A DNA stretch of 64,000 bases. Source: Jatrophihabitans sp. (GTDB lineage: Bacteria; Actinomycetota; Actinomycetes; Mycobacteriales; Jatrophihabitantaceae). Below the pieces are notes generated by a model that searched no databases, was not told the DNA's origin, and worked only from the letters and a program-made list of their open reading frames with translations. Position 1 is the stretch's first letter. Every line of letters begins with the position of its first letter. The stretch spans positions 160,019 to 224,018 of the forward strand of contig DASVQQ010000010.1 of assembly GCA_036389035.1 (NCBI GenBank). Direction: 5' to 3'. Of this stretch, positions 8,208 to 15,043 are shown one piece after another. The position numbers were made by a program, and so were the translations under genes.

Positions 8208-9208
8208 GCTGCCGCCGTCACCGCGGCTGCCTGCTTCTTGGCCGCGTACGCGGCGGCGGCCTCGCGCACCCAGGCGCCGTCCTCGTGGGCCTGCCGGCGG
8301 GTGGCGATCCGCTGCCGGTTGCACGGGCCGTTGCCCTTGAGCACCTCCTGGAACTCGGTCCAGTCGATGACCCCGAAGTCGTAGTGCCCGCGCTCGGCGT
8401 TGAAGACCAGATCGGGGTCGGGAAGCGTCAGCCCCAGCGTCTCGGCCTGCGGAACGCAGATGTCGACGAACCGTTGGCGCAGCTCGTCGTTGGAGAACCG
8501 CTTGATTCCCCACGCCGTGGACTGGGCGGAGTTGGGGGAGTCGTCATCGGGCGGGCCGAACATCATCAGCGAGGGCCACCACCACCGGTTGACCGCGTCC
8601 TGGGCCATCTCGTGCTGCTCGGGGGTGCCGCGGGACAGGTGCAGCAGCGACTCGAAGCCCTGCCGCTGGTGGAAGGACTCCTCCTTGCAGATCCGGATCA
8701 TGGCGCGGGCGTAGGGACCGTAGGAGCACCGGGTGAGCGGGACCTGGTTGGTGATGGCGGCGCCGTCGACCAGCCAGCCGATCGCGGCCACGTCGGCCCA
8801 GGTGGGCGTGGGGTAGTTGAAGATCGAGGAGTAGCGCTGCCGGCCGGCGTGCAGCAGGTCCAGCATCTCTTCGCGGCTCATGCCCAGGGTCTCAGCGGCC
8901 GAGTACAGGTACAGGCCGTGGCCGGCCTCGTCCTGCACCTTGGCCAGCAGGATCGCCTTGCGGCGCAGTGAGGGCGCCCGGGTGATCCAGTTGCCCTCCG
9001 GCTGCATGCCGATGATCTCGGAGTGGGCGTGCTGGGCGATCTGGCGGATCAGGGTCTTGCGGTAGCCCTCAGGCATCCAGTCGCGCGGCTCGACCCGGCC
9101 GTCGGAGGCGATCAGTTGCTGGAAACCTGCCTCCAGGTCGGACTGCCGCGCCGTGGCGTCCTGGCTGGTGGCGTCCTGGCTGGTGGTGTTCTGCACAGCG
9201 GCGTCCAT
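8204..9208 (-). CDS. paaA: Phenylacetyl-CoA epoxidase catalytic subunit PaaA
   Basis: The 334-aa subunit carries the di-iron site that inserts oxygen into the ring of phenylacetyl-CoA. Carboxylate-histidine motifs are visible in [20 protein letters not shown] and [32 protein letters not shown] is a family hallmark. ATG 9208 is preceded by GGGGAGAGG at good spacing. The N-terminus contains a small repeat ([11 protein letters not shown]) not needed for function. It is the first gene of paaABCDE, divergent from paaZ across the palindrome at 9222-9241. Confidence 0.95.
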   Translation of the reverse strand: MDAAVQNTTSQDATSQDATARQSDLEAGFQQLIASDGRVEPRDWMPEGYRKTLIRQIAQHAHSEIIGMQPEGNWITRAPSLRRKAILLAKVQDEAGHGLYLYSAAETLGMSREEMLDLLHAGRQRYSSIFNYPTPTWADVAAIGWLVDGAAITNQVPLTRCSYGPYARAMIRICKEESFHQRQGFESLLHLSRGTPEQHEMAQDAVNRWWWPSLMMFGPPDDDSPNSAQSTAWGIKRFSNDELRQRFVDICVPQAETLGLTLPDPDLVFNAERGHYDFGVIDWTEFQEVLKGNGPCNRQRIATRRQAHEDGAWVREAAAAYAAKKQAAAVTAAA

Positions 9209-9221
9209 GACCTCTCCCCAA

Positions 9222-9241
9222 AACCGAATGATCGTTCGGTT
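9222..9241. promoter_or_regulatory. TetR-type operator between paaA and paaZ
   Basis: The 20-bp sequence AACCGAATGATCGTTCGGTT is an inverted repeat with one mismatched pair. It starts 14 bp upstream of the paaA start codon and 83 bp upstream of paaZ. Its form (CCGAA...TTCGG) is typical of TetR-family operators. PaaR, a TetR-family repressor, controls phenylacetate genes in several actinobacteria, so it is the likely ligand. No paaR gene is in this window. Confidence 0.7.
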
Positions 9242-9323
9242 AGTCTATGCTGGCACTCTGGTCGCTGGCAAGCTGCCCCCAGCCGAATCCGCAGGGCGAC
9301 CCAGAACGAAAAGGGGATTTCTG

Positions 9324-11372
9324 ATGGCCGAGTTGCTGAGTTCGTACCTGTGTGACGAGTGGTTCACCGCCTCCGACGGCGCCGCTGACAACAGCCGTGA
9401 GCTGCTCGACGCCTCGACCTCGCAACCGGTGGCCCGCTGGTCGCACGAACCTGTCGATCTGGCCACCGCCTACTCCTATGCCCGGACGGTCGGCGGGCCC
9501 GCGCTGCGCCGGCTGACCTTCACCGAGCGCGCCGCGATCCTCAAGCAGCTGGCCGGTTACCTCAACGACCGGCGCGAGTCCGACTACTACCCGCTGTCCC
9601 TGGCCACCGGCGCCACCCTGTTCGACTCCAAGTTCGACGTCGACGGCGGCATCGGGGTGCTGTTCGCCTATTCCTCCAGGGGCCGCCGCGAGCTGCCCGA
9701 CTCCACCGTCTACCTCGACGGCCCGGTCGAGCAGTTCTCCAAGGACGGCTCGTTCGTGGCCCAGCACATCTACACCTCCCGGCGCGGACTGGCGCTGTTC
9801 ATCAACGCCTTCAACTTTCCGGTCTGGGGCATGCTCGAGAAGTTCGCCCCGGCGTTCCTGGCAGGCGTCCCGGTGGTGGTCAAGCCGGCCGCGCAGACGG
9901 CTTACCTGACGGCAAAGGTCTTCGCCGACATGGTCGAATCGCAGCTGCTGCCGCCCGGCGCGATCTCCCTGATCTGCGCGGCGCCCGAAGGCCTGCTCGA
10001 CCATCTCACCGGCCAGGACGTCGTCTCGTTCACCGGCTCGGCCGCCACCGCCCGGCAATTGCGCCAGCACCCGGTGGTGAACCGGGAGTCGGTGAAGTTC
10101 ACCGCCGAGGCCGATTCGCTCAACTGCGCGATCCTCGGCCCGGACGCGGTCGCCGGCCAGCCCGAGTTCGACCTGTTCATCCGCGAGCTGGCCCGCGAGA
10201 TCACCGTCAAGGCCGGCCAGAAGTGCACCGCGATCAGGCGCGCGTTCGTGCCGTCCGGCCAGCTCGACGCGGTCATCGAGGCGCTCTCGGCCAAGTTGGC
10301 GAAAGTGGTGGTCGGTGACCCGCGCGACGAAGGCACCACGATGGGCGCGCTGGCCACCGTGGGGCAGCGCGATGAGCTGGCGGCGAACCTGCAGAAGCTG
10401 GCCGCCGGAGCCGACGTGGTGATCGGTGGCCCTGACTCACCGGCCGCCAAGGCGCTGCCGGCCACCGGGGCGTTCGTGGCGCCGACCGTGCTGCGGGCCC
10501 GCAGCGCCACCGCCGAGGCGGTGCACTCCGTCGAGCCGTTCGGCCCGGTGGCAACGCTGATCGGTTACCAGGGCGCCGACGAGGTCGTCGAGCTGGCTGC
10601 CCTGGGCGAGGGGTCACTGGTCGGGTCGGTCTACTCCTACGATCCCGGGTTCGTCCGCGAGGTGGTGCTCGGCGCCGCGGCTCACCACGGCCGGCTTCTG
10701 GTGGTGGACCGGGACGACGCGCGATCCTCGACCGGCCACGGCTCGCCGCTGCCGCTGCTGGTGCACGGTGGCCCCGGCCGGGCCGGCGGCGGCGAGGAGC
10801 TAGGCGGCATCCGAGGCGTCCTGCATTACATGCAGCGGACCGCCGTGCAGGGTTCCCCCCGCGCGCTGGCCGCCGTCACCGGACGCTGGACGCCCGGCGC
10901 ACCGACCATCACCGAGGACGCGCACCCGTTCCGCAAGCACCTGGAAGACCTGGCGATCGGGCAGGTGCTGTTCACCGACAGCCACACCGTGACGGCCGAG
11001 GACATCGACTCCTTCGTGGCGCTGACCGGTGACTCGTTCTACGCCCACACCAATCCCGAAGCCGCCGCCGCCAACCCGCTGTTCGGCGGCATCGTCGCGC
11101 ACGGGTACTACGTGATCTCCCGGGTCGCCGGCCTGTTCGTGGATCCGGCACCCGGGCCGGTGCTGGCCAACTACGGCCTGGACAACCTTCGCTTCATCAC
11201 TCCGGTCAAGGTCGGTGACTCGATCCGGGCCCAGCTGACCTGCAAGGAGAAGAAGGCGCGCCAGACCGAGAACTACGGCGAGGTCCGGTGGGATCTGATC
11301 GTCCGCAACCAGGACGACGAGCTGGTGGCCACCTATGACGTGTTGACCCTGGTGGCCAAGCGCGACAGCTGA
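9324..11372 (+). CDS. paaZ: Bifunctional oxepin-CoA hydrolase / 3-oxo-5,6-dehydrosuberyl-CoA semialdehyde dehydrogenase PaaZ
   Basis: The 682-aa protein opens the oxepin-CoA ring formed downstream of PaaABCE and oxidises the resulting aldehyde. The N-terminal two thirds is an aldehyde dehydrogenase, with the catalytic cysteine in AGQKCTAIRRAF and the substrate-side FTGSAATARQLR. The C-terminal part is a MaoC-type hydratase with the catalytic Asp/His in ALTGDSFYAHTN and FGGIVAHGYYVISR. Full fusion length is typical of PaaZ. ATG 9324 follows AAAAGGGGA. It is transcribed away from paaABCDE and shares the palindrome as a control site. Confidence 0.93.
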   Translation: MAELLSSYLCDEWFTASDGAADNSRELLDASTSQPVARWSHEPVDLATAYSYARTVGGPALRRLTFTERAAILKQLAGYLNDRRESDYYPLSLATGATLFDSKFDVDGGIGVLFAYSSRGRRELPDSTVYLDGPVEQFSKDGSFVAQHIYTSRRGLALFINAFNFPVWGMLEKFAPAFLAGVPVVVKPAAQTAYLTAKVFADMVESQLLPPGAISLICAAPEGLLDHLTGQDVVSFTGSAATARQLRQHPVVNRESVKFTAEADSLNCAILGPDAVAGQPEFDLFIRELAREITVKAGQKCTAIRRAFVPSGQLDAVIEALSAKLAKVVVGDPRDEGTTMGALATVGQRDELAANLQKLAAGADVVIGGPDSPAAKALPATGAFVAPTVLRARSATAEAVHSVEPFGPVATLIGYQGADEVVELAALGEGSLVGSVYSYDPGFVREVVLGAAAHHGRLLVVDRDDARSSTGHGSPLPLLVHGGPGRAGGGEELGGIRGVLHYMQRTAVQGSPRALAAVTGRWTPGAPTITEDAHPFRKHLEDLAIGQVLFTDSHTVTAEDIDSFVALTGDSFYAHTNPEAAAANPLFGGIVAHGYYVISRVAGLFVDPAPGPVLANYGLDNLRFITPVKVGDSIRAQLTCKEKKARQTENYGEVRWDLIVRNQDDELVATYDVLTLVAKRDS

Positions 11373-11433
11373 GCGGCGTTCACAGCCAGCTCTGCGTGAT
11401 CCCCAAGCCAGCGGCGAGGTCGCGCCGGTTAGC

Positions 11434-11464
11434 TCGTGTCGTAGGAGAGACCTAGACGACACGA
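11434..11464 (+). promoter_or_regulatory. Inverted repeat in the 5' leader of the htrA-like gene
   Basis: TCGTGTCGT (11434-11442) and ACGACACGA (11456-11464) form a perfect 9-bp inverted repeat around a 13-nt loop in which AGG can also face CCT. It ends 3 nt before the AGAGG ribosome-binding site of the protease gene. It could be an operator or an RNA hairpin limiting ribosome access. Confidence 0.5.
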
Positions 11465-11479
11465 ACAGAGGTGGTCAGC

Positions 11480-12850
11480 GTGAGCGACCAGTCCACACCC
11501 GAGCCGACCGGTCAGACCAGCGCGCCGCCGGAGCAGCCGTACTACGTGCCGACCGCTCACCAGCAGGCCTGGTCGGTGGCTCAGCACTACCCCGGACAGC
11601 CGTCCTGGAGCCCGCCGCCGGTCGCCGCCAAGCCGCGCTCGCGCCGGCTGCTGGCCGGCTCGGTGGCCGCCGCCGCGGTGACCGCGCTGACGGTCGGCGG
11701 CATCGCGGTGGCGGCGGACCGCTCGCCGCTCGGCTCGGAGCAGACCACGTTCAGCTCGCCGAACAGCCAGAACCCGTTCGACCAGAACGGTGACGGCCAG
11801 ACCTCGCCGTACGGCGACGCCTGGGGCGGCAACGGCTCCAATGGCACCGACGGCAACGGCTCGGACGGCAACGGCTCGGACGGCAACGGCTCCAACGGCA
11901 CCCAGACCACCGGTCCGGCCACCGCCGCCCAGCAGGTCGGGGTCGTCAACATCACCACCACCGTGAACTACGGCCAGGGCAGGGCGGCCGGCACCGGCAT
12001 CGTGCTGAGCCCCGACGGCGAGGTCCTGACCAACAACCACGTCATCGAGGGCTCCACCGCGATCACGGTGACGGTGGTCAGCACCGGTAAGAGCTACTCC
12101 GCCACAGTGGTGGGAACCGCTCCCAGCGAGGACGTCTCGGTCCTGCAGCTCAAGGACGCCAGCGGCCTGGCCACCGCCAAGCTCGGCGACTCGTCAGAGG
12201 TCGAGGTCGGCGACGCCGTCACCGCGGTGGGCAACGCGGGCGGCAAGGGCGGAACGCCGACCGCGGCGACCGGCACCGTGACAGCGTTGAACCAGTCCAT
12301 CACCGCCAGCGACAGCAGCGGCGCCAACACCGAGCGGCTGACCGGAATGATCGAGATCGACGCCGACCTCGAGTCCGGCCAATCCGGAGGCCCGCTGTTC
12401 GACAACGCCACCGACAGCGTCATCGGCATCGACACCGCCGCCTCGTCGGCGTCCGGCCGGCCGGACAACGGCGCGACCACCGGCTACGCGATTCCGATCG
12501 ACCGGGCGCTGGACCTCGCCGACAAGATCGAGTCCGGGGAAGAAAGCAGCACCGTGAACATCGGCTACCCGGCGTTCCTGGGAGTGCAGCTGTCGCCCGC
12601 CGGCTCGTCCAGCCAGGGCCCCGGCGCGCAGATCGCAGGCGTGGTCGACGGCTCGGCGGCAGCCAAGGCCGGCCTGCGGGCCGGTGACTCCATCACCGCC
12701 GTCGACGGCACCGCGATCACCAGCGCCAGCGGGCTGTCGAGCGTGCTGGACGCCCACGAGCCGGGTGATCAGGTGCGGCTGGGCTACACCGACTCGGCCG
12801 GACAGAGCCACAGCGTGACTGTCACCCTGGGCGCCGGCCCGGCGGACTGA
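11480..12850 (+). CDS. HtrA/DegP-type membrane-anchored serine protease with PDZ domain
   Basis: The 456-aa protein is probably an extracytoplasmic quality-control protease. A Pro/Gln-rich cytoplasmic tail precedes one membrane helix (about residues 56-76). A low-complexity linker of repeated DGNGS units follows, then a trypsin-like domain. The catalytic triad is visible: His in LTNNHVIEG (about 187), Asp in SEDVSVLQL (about 217) and Ser in ESGQSGGPLFD (about 302). A C-terminal PDZ domain has GLRAGDSITAVDGTAI. GTG 11480 was chosen because AGAGG lies 7 nt upstream; GTG 11471 is in frame but overlaps that site. Monocistronic, ending at a strong shared terminator. Confidence 0.92.
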   Translation: MSDQSTPEPTGQTSAPPEQPYYVPTAHQQAWSVAQHYPGQPSWSPPPVAAKPRSRRLLAGSVAAAAVTALTVGGIAVAADRSPLGSEQTTFSSPNSQNPFDQNGDGQTSPYGDAWGGNGSNGTDGNGSDGNGSDGNGSNGTQTTGPATAAQQVGVVNITTTVNYGQGRAAGTGIVLSPDGEVLTNNHVIEGSTAITVTVVSTGKSYSATVVGTAPSEDVSVLQLKDASGLATAKLGDSSEVEVGDAVTAVGNAGGKGGTPTAATGTVTALNQSITASDSSGANTERLTGMIEIDADLESGQSGGPLFDNATDSVIGIDTAASSASGRPDNGATTGYAIPIDRALDLADKIESGEESSTVNIGYPAFLGVQLSPAGSSSQGPGAQIAGVVDGSAAAKAGLRAGDSITAVDGTAITSASGLSSVLDAHEPGDQVRLGYTDSAGQSHSVTVTLGAGPAD

Positions 12851-12877
12851 ACCCCCCAGCCGCTCGACCGGGCCGAC

Positions 12878-12910
12878 TCAGCCGGCTACCTGCTTCAGGT
12901 AGCCGGCTGA
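12878..12910. terminator. Strong bidirectional hairpin terminator
   Basis: A perfect 15-bp stem (TCAGCCGGCTACCTG, loop CTT, then its complement) lies between the convergent protease and deaminase genes. It includes the last six codons and stop of the deaminase gene. There is no U-tract, as is common for high-GC actinobacterial terminators. Confidence 0.8.
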
Positions 12911-13959
12911 TCTGCTTCGGTGGCCGGCCGGCTGGCCGTGGCGGCGTAGCTTTCGATCTCAGCCAGCACCCTGGACTTGACGGCGTCAGGAGCGAACGAC
13001 GCGGTGACCGCGTCGGCCGCGAGCGCGGCGACGCCGGCCTCGTCCAGGTTCAACAGCTCGGCGGCGATGGCGTATTCGCTGTTGAGATCGGTGGAGAACA
13101 TCGGCGGGTCATCGCTGTTGATGCTCACCCGGACGCCCGCGGCGACCAGCTCGGCCAGCGGGTGCTGGGCCAGCTCCGGCACCGCCCGGGTCGCGATGTT
13201 CGAGGTGGGGCAGACCTCGAGCGGGAGCCGGTGCTCAGCCAGGTAGGCGATCAGCTCCGGATCCTGAATGGCTGAGGTGCCGTGCCCGATCCGCTCGGCG
13301 CCCAGCAACCGGATCGCGTCCCAGATGGTGCTCGGGCCGGTGGTCTCACCGGCATGCGGAACGCTGTGCAGTCCGATCGCCCGGGCGGCGTCGAAGTAGG
13401 GGGCGAACTGGGCCCGTGGCACGCCGATCTCGGGACCGCCCAGGCCGAAGCTGATCAGGCCCTCGGGCTGCAGCTCGGTCGCGATCCGGGTGGTCTCGGC
13501 CGCGGCCGGCAGGCCGGCTTCGCCGGGGATGTCGAAGCACCACCGCAGCACGATGCCGAGCTCGCGTTCGGCGGCCACCCGGGCGTCCTCGATCGCCTCC
13601 AGGAACGCCTCGGCGGCGATGCCCCGGCTCACCGAGGAGTACGGCGTGATGGTCAGCTCGGCGTAACGGATCTGCTGGCCCGCCATCTCGCGGGCGACCT
13701 CGTAGGTCAGCGTCCGGACGTCCGTCGCGTCGCGGATCAGGTCGACCACGGAGAGGTAGACCTCGATGAAGTGCGCGAAGTCGGAGAAGGTGAAGTACTC
13801 GGCGAGCTTGTCCACGTCGGCCGGTACCCCCGCCGCGGGATGGCGCGCGGCCAGCTCGGCGACGATGCGGGGCGAGGCCGAGCCGACATGGTGCACGTGC
13901 AGTTCGGCCTTGGGCAGGCCGGCGATGAATTCGGTGAGATAGGAAGGCGCAAGGGTCAC
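12895..13959 (-). CDS. Adenosine-deaminase-like enzyme, probable aminodeoxyfutalosine deaminase
   Basis: The 354-aa protein is a zinc deaminase of the adenosine deaminase superfamily. Metal and catalytic residues are visible: PKAELHVHHVGSASPRIV at the N-terminus, HAGETTGP, IGHGTSAI and the terminal SINSDDPPMF. The unusual HVHHVGS (instead of the common HLDGS/HLEGT) matches, from memory, the actinobacterial branch shown to deaminate 6-aminodeoxyfutalosine in the futalosine menaquinone pathway, rather than true adenosine deaminases. GTG 13959 was chosen because GGGAG lies upstream and the family begins here. No other menaquinone gene is nearby, so the assignment rests on the motif. Confidence 0.8.
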   Translation of the reverse strand: MTLAPSYLTEFIAGLPKAELHVHHVGSASPRIVAELAARHPAAGVPADVDKLAEYFTFSDFAHFIEVYLSVVDLIRDATDVRTLTYEVAREMAGQQIRYAELTITPYSSVSRGIAAEAFLEAIEDARVAAERELGIVLRWCFDIPGEAGLPAAAETTRIATELQPEGLISFGLGGPEIGVPRAQFAPYFDAARAIGLHSVPHAGETTGPSTIWDAIRLLGAERIGHGTSAIQDPELIAYLAEHRLPLEVCPTSNIATRAVPELAQHPLAELVAAGVRVSINSDDPPMFSTDLNSEYAIAAELLNLDEAGVAALAADAVTASFAPDAVKSRVLAEIESYAATASRPATEADQPAT

Positions 13960-14174
13960 CGGCCGAGTCTCCCATTGCGGCGCACCCAGCGACCTCCCGA
14001 CCGGGTACTTCCTCCGATCCAGCTGCCGCCGACTGGCGGGTCGGGCAATTCTTGCAGTCATTCTGTGGGCATTTGCGGGGAATTAATTAGCACCAACGAA
14101 CGGCAGCGCTTTCACTAATTGTGCCCTGCGGTTCTTCAACAGGCGGAGAGTTTGGCCTGCTGTCAATTTGAAGA

Positions 14175-14879
14175 ATGGAAAATAAAAGAGAGATTGCAAT
14201 TTGGGCACCGTCGGGCGCAACACTTGGTGTGATTTTTCATGCCGCACTGACTGCGCGGGAATGGAATCCTAGGTCATTACCCGAATGGCCGCCACCTGAA
14301 CTCGGACAAGCCTTGGAAAGCCTGCCGCGGGCCCCCGTCCTCGCCGTGATCGAGGACGATGACGCGACGTTGGCCAGGCAGCTGCCCAGTGGCGGCGCAC
14401 TCGATCATGTCGTGTGCGTCGGTTCCATCAGCTCGATCGCGACGCTGGCCGAACTCACCGCCCGCGGGGCCACGGTCTTCAACCAGGCGGCCCCGATCCT
14501 GGTGCTGTTGGAGCTGGTACAGACTGCCCTGCTGGCCTTGAGCCGCAGTCAGAACAGTTCGCCGCAAAGCCCACCGGGCGGTGATCTGCGGCTCGGTGAG
14601 CTACTCGAGCGGCGCAAGGAAGCCCAACGGCTGGCCCTGCTGACGCCGGCAGAGATCGACACTCTGCGCGGCATCGTCGGCGGGTTGACCGCGACCGAGA
14701 TCGCCAATCAGAGCCATCACTCCGTGCACACGGTTCGAAGCCATATCAAGGCAATTCTCAGCAAGCTCGAGGTACGCACCCAGGTGAGCGCGGTCGCGGT
14801 CGCCCATCGATCGGCCTCTTACCGCTGGATGCGCACCGGACCGGCACGATTCACCAATTTTGGGGATGAGGCGGGCTAA
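14175..14879 (+). CDS. LuxR-type HTH transcriptional regulator with atypical receiver-like domain
   Basis: The 234-aa protein ends in a LuxR/NarL helix-turn-helix (about residues 155-212: LTPAEIDTLRGIVGGLTATE, then TVRSHIKAILSKLEVRTQ). The N-terminal 125 residues have the hydrophobic pattern of a response-regulator receiver (LAVIEDDDATLARQL, VVCVGSI), but I see no clear phosphoacceptor Asp/Lys set, so it may sense something else. It lies 164 bp upstream of the eCIS-core protein gene on the same strand and is the best candidate for its regulator. Its leader is AT-rich relative to the surroundings. Confidence 0.8.
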   Translation: MENKREIAIWAPSGATLGVIFHAALTAREWNPRSLPEWPPPELGQALESLPRAPVLAVIEDDDATLARQLPSGGALDHVVCVGSISSIATLAELTARGATVFNQAAPILVLLELVQTALLALSRSQNSSPQSPPGGDLRLGELLERRKEAQRLALLTPAEIDTLRGIVGGLTATEIANQSHHSVHTVRSHIKAILSKLEVRTQVSAVAVAHRSASYRWMRTGPARFTNFGDEAG

Positions 14880-14970
14880 TACCGGCGTCACCATAAGAAC
14901 GTTGCCTGCAGTCACAGCACCAAATCCGGCACCGACGGGGCACGTCTCGAAACAGCGAAAGGAATCAGCG

Positions 14971-15039
14971 ATGAGAAGGCTCCCAGCGGCATGGTTAGGG
15001 AAGCCACGAACGACAGTTCCTCGCCACTACCTCGCCTAG
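14971..15039 (+). CDS. Possible 22-aa leader ORF ahead of the eCIS-core protein
   Basis: An ATG at 14971 has a good ribosome-binding site (AAAGGA, 8-9 nt upstream) and opens a 22-codon frame beginning MRRLPAAWLGK. Its TAG stop at 15037-15039 lies only 4 nt before the GTG at 15044, which has no ribosome-binding site of its own. Termination-reinitiation coupling is therefore plausible. Alternatively, the start region of the large gene carries a frameshift and this is its true beginning. Confidence 0.4.
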   Translation: MRRLPAAWLGKPRTTVPRHYLA

Positions 15040-15043
15040 CTTC

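Noticed and set aside
14150..14162. AGAGTTTGGCCTG resembling the 5' end of 16S rRNA
   Set aside because: Only a short chance match; no rRNA sequence follows.
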